Below, piece after piece: positions 36,266-47,099 of a DNA stretch of 64,000 nt. The position numbers and the translations under genes were made by a program. Origin of the DNA: Pholis gunnellus (Eukaryota > Chordata > Actinopteri > Perciformes > Pholidae). The stretch is taken from assembly GCA_910591455.2 (NCBI GenBank), contig OU342806.1:5793478-5857477 (forward strand), read 5' to 3'. Within the stretch, counting starts at the first letter, position 1. The number at the start of each line of letters is the position of its first letter. The notes under the pieces were generated by a model. It searched no databases. It had not been told where the DNA came from and saw only the letters and a program-made list of their open reading frames with translations.

Positions 36266-37363
36266 ATGTCCACCTCGAGGAGCCCCGACGGTCACGGGGC
36301 AGCTGCTCCGTGCCAGCCCTCCTCCTCCTCTTCCGCCTCCTCCTCCTCCTCCTCAGTCGAGAGCGGCGGCTACGTGGAGCCCAATCCGGACCCGGGACTC
36401 CTCTTCCCGGTGACACGGTCCTCCATGCTGACTCGCCGTCTCCTGCGTTTGCGGGCCAACGCGAGCGGCCCCGTCGCACGCCGCAAGAGGGAGATGATCC
36501 CCACGGACAAGAAGGATTCCGCCTACTGGGACAAGCGACTCAAGAACAACGAGGCGGCCAAGCGGTCCAGGGAGAAGAGGAGGATGAGCGACCTGATGCT
36601 GGAGGGTCAGCTGCTGGCTCTGAGCGAGGAGAACGCGCAGCTGCGCGCTGAGGTGCTCAGCATGCAGTATCGAGGCGACCTGAGGGCAGAAAGTAGCAAA
36701 GCGGCCTCCGCTTTTGCAACTTCCACTGCACCGGGTTCTACTTTGCCCCCTTCACCTCGACCGGTTCACTCCCCTGCTCTCTTCCAGCCACGACTCTGGG
36801 GGCACAGCAGTGGCGGTGGCCTGGCTTCATTCCTGGGCGTGAGGCAACAAGAAACAGTCATCCACCCGTTTGAGGCCAAGATGCCTAGCTTGAGCTCACC
36901 AAGAGGCGTTGGTGGTTTCACTCCACACGGTTATCACAACTGTGGCACGCAGCGAGGCATCTCTTCCCTCTACAGGCCCCACGGCCTCTCTCCCGGAGCT
37001 GCGTTGGAGGCTGGGAGGTCAGCAGAGATGGAGGCTCAGCGACAGGTCTCCTCCAGCGACGACATCCACAACCCCGCCGAGGCATTAACATCCACGCCTG
37101 ACGCACTCCGCCACGCGTCCATCCTGTCACATAAGAACTGGCTGGTGCCCCATCTCAATCACTCGGCAGTGATGTGCAATAACTTTCTGCTGCCTTGGCG
37201 GTCGTCCTATCTGGCCCCACCGGCCGTCTACCCGGACCTGCCTCTCTACATACGGGAGAGACCAGGCCAGGGTCTCTGCGTGGAGGCGGGCACTCAGTTC
37301 AAGAGCCGTGCACCGGCGGGGCTGCCCCCCCTCGGGTTGCACCTCAGTCCTGATGGACGCTAA
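36266..37363 (+). CDS. nfil3-like: NFIL3/E4BP4-like bZIP transcription factor (copy 1)
   Basis: The 365-residue protein is encoded by one exon; the ATG lies four bases after a strong splice acceptor. After a serine-rich N-terminus (Ser tract about 19-30) comes an NFIL3-type bZIP at about 72-137. It has RRKRE, then KKDSAYWDKR, then the basic-region signature KNNEAAKRSREKRR and a leucine zipper starting around residue 110. NFIL3 proteins bind D-box-type sites (TTAYGTAA) as dimers, usually repress, and act in circadian output and immune development. The rest is Ser/Pro/Gly-rich without a recognised domain. Vertebrate NFIL3 has about 460 residues, so this is a shorter, diverged fish paralogue. 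A second family member lies 8 kb downstream on the same strand. The coding exon is GC-richer than its flanks. Confidence 0.93.
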   Translation: MSTSRSPDGHGAAAPCQPSSSSSASSSSSSVESGGYVEPNPDPGLLFPVTRSSMLTRRLLRLRANASGPVARRKREMIPTDKKDSAYWDKRLKNNEAAKRSREKRRMSDLMLEGQLLALSEENAQLRAEVLSMQYRGDLRAESSKAASAFATSTAPGSTLPPSPRPVHSPALFQPRLWGHSSGGGLASFLGVRQQETVIHPFEAKMPSLSSPRGVGGFTPHGYHNCGTQRGISSLYRPHGLSPGAALEAGRSAEMEAQRQVSSSDDIHNPAEALTSTPDALRHASILSHKNWLVPHLNHSAVMCNNFLLPWRSSYLAPPAVYPDLPLYIRERPGQGLCVEAGTQFKSRAPAGLPPLGLHLSPDGR

Positions 37364-38228
37364 CAAAACAAAGCCTACTGTGCAAAAAAAAATGTAATTA
37401 CAGCTGTGGATTATTTAAAAACTAATACAAAAGAGCCTTTATAATTTGATAACAAGGGTTTAAAAAGTTCAATATTGTTTAATTACTTGGTCATATTTGC
37501 TCAGATTACAGCTGTTCCGTAATATATAGAATATTCTAGCCCACTGTGTGGATTTGGTGTCTGACTTTCTGTGGTTTCAAACGTGCATCTATTTTTTTCT
37601 ATCAGCGGTTACATTGCACACACAGACCAGTGCTTTAGAATAACTCTGTCAACTTTGTTAGCAATATAATAATGTAGCCAGTTTCAAATATGCTATCAAG
37701 TATACTTTGATTCATGGAAGTAATAACAACTGAAGATACAAAAAAAGTAATTCCAGGTCTTTTTTGTTGTCGTTATGAATATATTAGAGAAATATTGGGT
37801 AGATTGTGGTGGGGTTAAGATTCATAGTTTGTGATTTTTGTTTACAGTTTATCTGCGGTGAACAACTTCGGCAGCGAAACCGAGGGCGTGGTATTTCCCT
37901 TTATCCTCACTGCGTGATTTCCCAGCAGCCTGTGATTCAATGGAAAAACAAACGTTGAACCGTTCATTTGTAGGCTTGCAGCTCTGCAACATCATAAACT
38001 GTTGCATCAAGGGACGCAGTTATATTGTGCTTTAATTGTTGTTGTGGTCGAACATCAATACAATGACTAAATGCTTGCAACCATGAGGTTCCTTAATTAA
38101 AATGACTGGTGCACGTCTGCATTGCCAAATACATGAAAACACGTGGGGTACTTTTTTTCACCTTTAATGAAATTGTCAACAGCTTATGTCATAGCTCTGC
38201 AAAATGTTTCTTCAGCAAAGGTTGGAGA

Positions 38229-38234
38229 AATAAA
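38229..38234 (+). terminator. Candidate poly(A) signal for NFIL3-like copy 1
   Basis: AATAAA lies about 870 bases after the stop codon; another is at about 38,356. Choice between them is not possible from sequence. Confidence 0.35.
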
Positions 38235-38284
38235 AGACTGATTGATGGCATTTTAAAGATCAGCAGGTCCTAAATGGCATTTGA

Positions 38285-38310
38285 GGGGGGGGGGGGGGGG
38301 GGGGGGGGGG
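38285..38310 (+). repeat. Poly-G run (26 G)
   Basis: An uninterrupted run of 26 guanines. It could form G-quadruplexes and is a likely place for sequencing error. Confidence 0.9.
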
Positions 38311-39339
38311 AATAATCCCAAAGTTTAAAAAAAAGTTACTTCCATGATGATCCAAAATAAAGTAATCTCTTACCTGTGTATTGTTTATTTCTGGTAATTC
38401 AGGCCTATATTACGCATGTAGGAGGCTGCGGCAAGATTGGTGCAAATGACGGCAACACTGTGAAGCATCTAAGCTTTTAGTCCATTGCATGCACTGTAGG
38501 GAAAATCCATCCATTGAAAGTCTATTCACTGACACCATCTCTCTCAAATAAACTTGAATAAAATAGTACTAGCAGGCAGATGAATTTTCACAAGCCAATC
38601 ATCTTGAGCCTGCTTCAAAAAAGTCACTTTTCATGAAGGTTTTTGTAAAGCAGGCTAAAGCGCTATGCTTCATATACGGTGCTTTGGCTATGTTTATTGT
38701 TTAGGTAACAAAAGAGTTGTCTTAAACGTATTCATTCCTCCTGGTTGTCATCTCTGAACCATAGTCTGTAATGGCCTCATAACAGGTGGTCCCGATGTTC
38801 CCGAGGCCACCAGCAGAGGGCGCTACAACACAACATTGGTGGAGGGTCAAACCAGAGGGCTATTGTTTCCTAAAAATATAGTTGTGTAATTTCTGCCTCT
38901 CCCATATCTATGTATCTTGTTATTGTGGGGCAAGATGCAAACATGCTATTATTAAGAGGTGAATAAAGTAAACATTGGAAAACATAAGTTTGAACAAAAT
39001 GTCCAAAAAAGTGAAGAGGTAGCACATCCTGGATTTTGATTCAGTAATATACACAACGGCAGAGTTTACACACAGCTGGTGTCGAATCCAACATTTTTTA
39101 GAACAATTTGTATTTAATATCATCTGTTGCACTGATGACAATGTTTGAACCCTGAATACAACATTTGAACATTCAAGAAGTACTACCCTGAGCCTTCCAC
39201 TTAGCACTTATTGTATTCATATTAGTTTGTTGCACTTATTGTATTCGGATTAGTTTGTTTCTGTACTTTTGCTCTGGTTTATGCTCTTAGATGCTTGTTT
39301 AAAAGAGGAGATGCACTTATGACTTCTGGTGACTAGTAG

Positions 39340-39425
39340 TTCTCTTGAATACCGATGTTGAATACACTTATTGTAAGTCGCTTTGGATAAAAGCGTCTGC
39401 TAAATAACTGTAATGTAATGAAATG
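39340..39425 (+). repeat. L2-type LINE/SINE 3' tail
   Basis: The block GTAAGTCGCTTTGGATAAAAGCGTCTGCTAAATAACTGTAATG is the well-known 3' tail shared by fish L2-clade LINEs and their SINEs. Sequence to its left (from about 39,190) may belong to the same insertion, but I cannot define its start. Confidence 0.65.
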
Positions 39426-42400
39426 AATATTTCTAACCGTGCTAGGTTTAGTGCACAAGCGTTTGTAAAATAACAGACCTTGAACTTGTTTTCTCAAACT
39501 AAAATCAATTTAATGTGCTTTGCTGATGTAGGAACTTTGCAACAGGAGATAAGGAATGTGAGGAAGATTTAGTCGGACTTCATGGTACATCTCAAGTTGG
39601 AAACCAATACCAACACAAAACTGTCAATTTGCTGGTTGAAAAAATGTCAGTGCATTAAATCATAAATTCTGGGTGACACGGTTCACATATATGTATTTTT
39701 TACTTTGTTTTATGTCAACGGATGTTGAACCTTAACAGCTATGTAACATACTTAAGAAGTCTAAACATATGTCTGCTCCAAATACAAATACGAGAGCTTT
39801 AAAATGACTTTATAGCCGTGCAGGTTAGACTACAACCTCTTAGCCGTATGACTACAGTAAAAAAGGCCACATGGAAATCTATTTTCTTCTAACATTAACA
39901 CTTTAAGCGCATCACAACAGGAAGCAAACGGCTTACTGGTCTACATGTGACGATGTCTAAACATAGAAACGGGGGTTGAGGTAAAAGTATCCTATAATGC
40001 TAAGTCCATTTTCTTTAATATATAACAAGTGGTTCTATGGTGTGTTTTAAAAAGCAGATCAGTGGAAAGATATCAAATGCAGACAGTTAGTTGCAACTTT
40101 GACATCTACGCTGATAAGTGACAAACACGTCTCTTTTTTTCTGTGAATCTGAGGTGCCAAAGATTTATTTAACACATACAGAACAAATGATCAGACTGTC
40201 ACTTCACTTTACTCGTCTCCGTTACGCTTCACCGTAAATATCTGAAAGACGCATAACTCTAAACGGTTCTTTTCCCCGGGTGTTGAGGCTTAGTCTCTTG
40301 TGCTGCTGCTACATTTAAGTTGTTTCTGGAGAGAAGCATCAGGTAAGCACCGGACATGTAAACGTGTGTTTAAAACATGTAATTGAAACCAAAACACGTC
40401 ATAATGCAGCGACGGTACAGGAACACACTGCAGAGACAAAACAAAACGCGTGGATTTACTTCATTAAATAATAGTGTATTACTATACTCTCGGGGTGTTA
40501 AATGCACATCCTTCTGCAATTTTAGCATTTAAAACGCACAACGTGTCCGTTTGAAACTGACAGCATGGAACAGGTGAGAACCCTGTGTGGGAAAGCCTCC
40601 GACACCACAACATTATCAAGATCAAGGGGGCCAGTCAGACACTTTGCATGTGACAACAGAGACAGCAAAGAAGGAGATTGGACTGAGAGCAACAAGACAT
40701 GATGAGCCCCCCTCTGCTCGTATGTGCATCAATCTCAAAGGAGAGTTCACTGCTCTGAGTCGTGCGTTTATCGCCGGGTGAGCGAGAGATAACGCTGAAT
40801 TAGGTCGCGGACTTTCTGCACGCTGCAGTTGAAGGTAAGGCCTCCAGCTCATTTTCACATCTAGAGCGGTTTGGACCATGTATGTAAACGGACAACAGAT
40901 AAAAGGGAGGAAATGTTTTAGGTGTTAGTGACCAAAGAGGAGGCGTTTTTTATTTTTACTACACATATACTACTATTCTCTTGTGCTGATCGCAGCACAA
41001 CAACTCAATGCTGTGTGCTGTGAAATCGGTGGTCAACTCGCTAAACTTTTAGTCAGCGTCAAACATTTTTCATGTTGCCAAAATACAGGAATAAGAGACC
41101 AGGCTTTACTGTTTTTAATACATACGTTATCGAAACAAAATCAATCAATTCAGAATTGATTAGCAGAACGTGTTACTCTATATTATCTGTTAAGTATCGT
41201 TTGAGGAAGAGGAAGTGTTACTACCTTGTAAACATCAAGATAACTTAGGACAGTTTTGGACATGGTGAGTTCATATTGCAAAAGCCCTTCAAGTCAAATG
41301 TTGATAATATTTTTATAAATTGGCCAAAGCTGTGATTAAGTAACTAAACTTGTGAAACCAATTAGAACAGTGTGATTCCTTATTGATTTTTTTGGATTAA
41401 ATCCCTGCAAAGCTTGATGATGTCATATTGTAATATTAATATTGAATTCTGGGGGGCATTTTTACACTACAAAAGGTGGAATGATGTTCTCTAGTGTAAC
41501 AGGTCTGCAATAAATGCTTTAGAAAGATGATAGTGTCAACTTTTTAAATCATACCATAAACAAGGATTTTTGCACATACAAACAATATTTAACACAAATA
41601 ATATATAAAAATCACAATAATAAAAAAAAAAATCTTTAAATAATTAATAACAAATCACCATTTAAATAAATTAAATTAAATTTTAAAAAATATATTCCAA
41701 AAATAAAAAATGACGGTCCATATATTGTCCAAATCTAGTTCAAGGCCCTGCCCCTCGAGATCACGATTCCAGTAATCAGACACCCCAAGATTATTGTGTG
41801 CGTGCATGCGTGCATATATATGGTAAAAGAAATATCTAATAATACCTCACCATATGTCAAGGTCCAACATAACTAAACATTTGCTTTTTGAAGTTCATTC
41901 TGTAAGTAAGGTGGTATTTATTGCGGTGCTGTTGCATTGTAGGAAGGCGTTTCTACTGTTTTGGTCACTCAGTATGAATCATTATGAAAGATATTTTATT
42001 TGACAGGACATTTTTTTGGTCCTGGTTGTACAGCACACGTGTACAAAGATTGACATGGGCTGCAAACACCACATGAGAAACCGTGATTCTCTGTTTATAG
42101 GCTGCAGCAGCCACGTGTATTCAAACTGAGAAACAGAGGTCCTCGTTCTTAATGTATCATCTCTATGAAAGTCATTTTACTATTTCAAGGAATTCGGCTT
42201 ACTTGAAATTTTCACAACCCGTCTCACACCGTCTAACAGGTACGTTCATATCTAGAGCTTTCAATACATCACATCTATGGTTTTAAGTGCAATCCAGAGT
42301 TTACAAAAATCAAAGTAAACATGCAACTATATAGATTATTGGGGAATATTCCTTTAAAGCATCATACTGTATAGTATGATGGTAAAACATTGACTTTAGA

Positions 42401-42438
42401 AGACTTAAAAAAGGCGATGTCCATCCATCCACATTTCA

Positions 42439-42981
42439 GTAACACTTTCTACGGCGCCGATGCCTTTAATGCATTATAAACATACTTATAATTAGTTAAT
42501 ATTTGATTATAGCACTGTATAATTATAGTTTAAAGCACTCATAAGGCTTTATAACAATCATCATAACACATTATACAGCATTTTGTTGTGAAGTAGGTCA
42601 AGACAAGGTTATCAGAGGAGCTGGTAACCAAAGATTCTTGGAAATAAGTCATAAAAAATGACTCAGACCAAACTAACCGATTAGTCAACTAATCCCACTA
42701 AAAGACTGAGGCCCGACTAGATTAAATTATTCATTTTTACCACTGAGAGCAACTTATAATAACATTATAACAGTTATTATAATGTATAATAAAATATAAT
42801 GTATTACAACTAGGGAACTAGAGTATAAAGTATTTGAATACTTGACTTTATAAGTCATTTTAAAATGCTTTATAACGTGTTATTATGATTGTTGTTATTA
42901 TGCCTTATGCATGTTTATGAGCTCTAGAACTTTAAGCTGTTTATAATGCATTATAGACATAGGTGCCATAGAAAGTGTTAC
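42439..42981. mobile_element. Near-palindromic MITE with long terminal inverted repeats
   Basis: The left end GTAACACTTTCTACGGCGCC and following AATGCATTATAAACA are mirrored at the right end by TGTTTATAATGCATTATAG and GGTGCCATAGAAAGTGTTAC. Inner blocks also pair: CTTTATAACAATCATCATAACAC near 42,548 with GTGTTATTATGATTGTTGTTAT near 42,878. The interior is AT-rich and non-coding. Confidence 0.8.
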
Positions 42982-43675
42982 CAATATTTCATACATTTGT
43001 TTCCTCTTTTCTTGATGCCATAAATACTGAGATCTCAGTTTAATTTCCATCTTTAGTAATCCGTTTAAAAAAAAAAGTGAATTCTGTGGTTTTGTGGGGC
43101 TTTCCATTTAAAAAAAGATATAAGATGGTGCTACGAGTTAAAAGCGCTGCCCATCAAGGAATTCATCCGTTAACGGACAATTCCAGCCAAGAACTGTGGC
43201 AAATTATTTTATTCCCCCAAGAGAGCATTCATTCACTCAAATTTCCACAGTGGCAGTTTACAAATAAAAAACATGCGAGGTGGAAAGCCACAAAATACGG
43301 TCTGACCAGTTTCTCCTCTGTAGTAGAGGAGGTATGGTTATTTTAACAATAGCTGCCAGCAACACAACAGCAGATGGTAGAGTAAGAGAAAACGGATAGA
43401 CACACACACACACACACACAAAAAGAAGAAGTTTGAGAGTTCCTTACTAAAAAGCAGGCTGGCTATAATTAGTCAATAAGAAACAGGTGCAAATGTGCAG
43501 CAGAGTAGTGAGCAAAGCGGGCTCGGCCTCAAGAGAGATTTCACTCAGGAACCCTCCCTTTTTTTCATATGCTCTCTCTCTCTGTCTCCCTGTATGATTA
43601 CTGTGTTCTCTCTTCCTGCTGTTGCTTTTTTTGGGTTTGCTAGCAGAGAGCACACAATGCTTAGTAGTCTTTGTG

Positions 43676-43676
<1 letters not shown>

Positions 43677-43757
<81 letters not shown>
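43677..43757. repeat. (CA)n microsatellite, about 40 units
   Basis: Eighty-one bp of uninterrupted CA dinucleotide. The VCVC and THTH open frames across it are artefacts. Confidence 0.95.
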
Positions 43758-43761
<4 letters not shown>

Positions 43762-45535
43762 GTACGTAGGCAGGTGTGAGTGTTCTCACACAACAAACAA
43801 ACACACCGGGGCTTCGGCTCTACGTTCTCGCTGGGCACAGGCTTGAATATTTTTAACCTGATGTGCGCTCTTCACCACCGCACACAGAGCGCATTGGCCT
43901 CTTTGAAACTTTTGTTTTGATGCCTCTGGTTCTGCCTGACTGGCACAGGACTCGATGGTTTAGCGAATATGCTGAGAAGTTGCTCGCAGTGTGAACGACA
44001 GAAATAAAAATGAGAACTGACTAACTAAACAGGACACTGCATGATCATTTTAGAGGTAATAGACTGTGAAGTTATGGTTTCTGCTTCGGTTCCTCTTGTG
44101 TGAAATCTTCTTTTATTAAAAAAAAAAAAAGTTGTTGCACGTAGCTGCAAGCATGTATGATGCCCAATTAGAAATGGACTTGTCTGCTATGGTGTTTGTT
44201 TGCAAGAATAAGGTGCGAGGGAAACATCAATGAGTTGAAAGGCGTGTGTGTCAGCGCGATGTGTGCGCGCCAGTCTGTGTGCGTATATATTTGCATGCAC
44301 AGTGGCTGTGGTTTCAACACAATGTTCATCTTTCTCGCACAGCTTCCCATTAAACCACCCACAAACCCACGCGACTGAAAGACTATATTAAAAGCTTACA
44401 GCATTCCCCTCAGACTGGTTATCAAAAATATCATCCTGTTCGATTTTACCTTTGGCCTTATGCAAACAAATGGACAAGCCCTTTACTCACTGCCTCTTTT
44501 TCCCCGCAATGAAGAAGAGTTGTGTGAAGCAAGTAGATAAAAGAGATGAAGAAGAGACGGAGCTGGTGACAGGGTGGACCATCAAGTCCATCAGAGAGGA
44601 AGACGGGGGCGATAGAGTGAGAAACACAAAGCATTGCCAGACTCAAACTCCAATAAAGAACGGGCTTGATGGTGAATAGCTACAGTATGTAATTTCCTCT
44701 AAAAAAAGACCTACAAATTCTGTAATATCAAGGAATGTATTCATTTTCACAAATCATTTTATATATACTTTGCAAAAACAGGGACAGCGAAGTCACTGTT
44801 TTGGATTAGACTAATCAGTCCAGATTGAGCTCTCAGCAGCCGCTGCAGTAGCTGCTGTTTGAAACAAAGACAAACTAGGTTTGATTAATGCTGCATGAAT
44901 TCACAGTTGTAAACAACTGTATGTAACATTGATTATCAAACACATTCTATGTCTGCTTCTCCCCCCCCCCGTCACATTTTCCCCATGTGGTCTAGACAGG
45001 TAGGTGAGCTGAGGTCAGAACAGGGGTTTGAGCGCTGGAGGTGCTAGACAGAGTTATTAGGTGCTACCGAGTAGTGGCCTTATACCCCGTTACTGGTTTT
45101 GTGGTAGACTGGCGTCCTTTGGTGCTTCACATGGAAAACATAAGTGGGTGTAGAATCACAAATCAGGGTACATATTATAAATATTCCCATAATCTAAGAT
45201 TCCATATTCATCCATTCCAAGCCAACTCAGTTGCAGTATTTGTATTGTTGCGGTTGTACGGAATAAACTTCAACGTGACCCACAGCAGACGTGTGGATGT
45301 GGATATCAGGTTTATAAAGATTGTCAGCGGTCTCACAGACGCCAGTCGCCACCGCATTCAGAAATACTATAGTGCTTTCACCGAAGATAAACCAAGATAA
45401 GATGAGGTAAAACTCAAATCAGATAAGCCGTTACACAATAAAGAAGTAACTGTATTACTCAACCTCCCACGCAAGACTAAAACCTCTCCTGTATCCTCTT
45501 GATTTCAGGTCTCTGTTACTCATTATTGCTCTAGC

Positions 45536-46300
45536 ATGGAGTCCTTGTCGTCACCTTTTCACGGAGGCCAAGACGACCACATTTTACAAGTGGAAGAGGA
45601 ACTGGTGCGTAGGGGCCACCGACGCAAAAGGGAGTTCATACCTGAGGAGAAGAAGGACGCCCTCTACTGGGAGAAACGCCTCAAGAACAACGAGGCGGCC
45701 AAGCGCTCCCGGGAGAAGAGGAGGATGAACGACTACGTGCTGGAGACTCATCTCGCCGCCCTGAAAGAAGAAAACAGCCGGCTTAGCGCCGAGTTAATGG
45801 CCATCAAGATGCGCTTCGGCCTGGTCCACCCTGCGGCCTACACTGCCCACCAGAGCAACCAGCCGCAGCACCACGTCCACAGCAGCACCCAGCCTATCAC
45901 TGCCACTGGCACATACCACCCGTCCCTGCAGAGGGACTACTACTGGGGTGGCAGCGACTCTCCCGTCATGCCAAGACACCAACCTCCTCTCCCCATCTTC
46001 ATCCCCGCGTACACCCTCCACACCATGAGAGGCTATTCATATTTGAACACGCCCGGTAGTGCCGGGTCTGGTCTCCTCGCTCCCCTTATCCTCCCTCGAA
46101 ATCTGCCCACCTATTCATCCTTTCCTGGAGCTCCCCTGCTGAAGCCCATTCCTACCAGAGCAGCCTCAGATGAGGAGGAGGAGGAGGAGGAGCAGCAGGT
46201 CCCGGGGGTGTCGTCCCCGTCCTTCCCTGCTCCACCTCGCAAAATCACCTCAAGAGGACACAGAAACTACTCTCCACCGAGACAATACATATCCGACTGA
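45536..46300 (+). CDS. nfil3-like: NFIL3/E4BP4-like bZIP transcription factor (copy 2)
   Basis: The 254-residue protein comes from one exon that opens at 45509 after TTGATTTCAG, 27 bases before the ATG. The bZIP lies at about 28-95: RRKREFIPEEKKDALYWEKR, the basic signature KNNEAAKRSREKRR, then a zipper ending near MRFGL. It is closer than copy 1 to typical vertebrate NFIL3, which reads FIP.EKKDA.YWEKR and ends its zipper with LKFGL. The rest is Pro/Tyr/His-rich, with an acidic run of Glu near residue 220 and no recognised domain. The protein is little over half the usual NFIL3 length. It is expected to be a nuclear DNA-binding repressor that may dimerise with other NFIL3 or PAR-bZIP proteins; this is family knowledge. 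Confidence 0.93.
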   Translation: MESLSSPFHGGQDDHILQVEEELVRRGHRRKREFIPEEKKDALYWEKRLKNNEAAKRSREKRRMNDYVLETHLAALKEENSRLSAELMAIKMRFGLVHPAAYTAHQSNQPQHHVHSSTQPITATGTYHPSLQRDYYWGGSDSPVMPRHQPPLPIFIPAYTLHTMRGYSYLNTPGSAGSGLLAPLILPRNLPTYSSFPGAPLLKPIPTRAASDEEEEEEEQQVPGVSSPSFPAPPRKITSRGHRNYSPPRQYISD

Positions 46301-47081
46301 CTGAAGGGTGTATCTACTGTACAGATTGATTGACTAAAAAAAACAAATTCTTCATTTCTCTTCAAATATCCCTGCTTTAACAGCTCTAGTTTTGTGAATT
46401 AACAGTGCTTGCATATTGATTTCAAAGAAGCACTCAACATTTTTTACATTTTTTCACAGCACACATTGACGAGGGACTACAGCAGTAGCCCGTTGCTCAC
46501 TTTTCTGAATGTTAGGGCTGCAGTCCAGAGTAGAAGAGTAATGACATTTTGCAGACGGGCAAGATGAAAATGCACTGAATAGAGCACTCCCATAAAAAAG
46601 AAAAAAAGTTAGTGGGTGTTTCAATAGATTCCGTTCATGTCCAAGTTCACAGCACGCTTTGCTGTGTGTGTGTCTGAAGCTACTTCAGTTCTCCTCTGTG
46701 TGTTTGATTTGATGTCAAAGTACTTGGTGCTAATGTACATCTGTTAACCATTAGTTGCAGTCTGGACTACATCATTTGGATTCACGTGTTAGTCTCCTTT
46801 TTTCATACACGAGATGCAGTTGAAAACATTTATTGATCCAGATGAAATCTTTTTATTCTGTTTTTTTAAGAGAGATACACCTGCAGACAATAAGAAAAAG
46901 ACAACACAGGGTTTAACCTCTGACTGGCTCCAAATGGAAAGAAGTATGATGATGTATTTTGTTTGGTTTTCCTGTGTAGGCAGAAATAATCACCTTCCTC
47001 CGTACTGTGGCCACAGTGTGTTTGAATCATCTAATATTCCAATAACCTTGGGGGCAACATTGTGTTGAATACATATATGAC

Positions 47082-47099
47082 ATTAAAAAAAAGATTAAA
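47082..47099 (+). terminator. Candidate poly(A) signals for NFIL3-like copy 2
   Basis: ATTAAA variants occur at 47082-47087 and 47094-47099, about 780 bases after the stop codon, followed by a T-rich stretch. Confidence 0.35.

Larger units (their letters stand above)
37364..45508 (+). other. 3' UTR of copy 1, intergenic DNA and possible leader exons of copy 2
   Basis: The first kilobase or so is probably 3' UTR of copy 1. The rest shows no coding exon. A possible leader exon of copy 2 ends at 40342 in AGAAGCATCAG before GTAAGC, and other donor-like sites lie at about 40,575 and 40,834, each near modestly GC-richer DNA. Apart from these there are AT-rich stretches and repeats, listed separately. 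Confidence 0.4.

Noticed and set aside
43447..43846. Open frames with long VC or TH repeats
   Set aside because: They are translations of the CA microsatellite. The same holds for 58,884-59,237.
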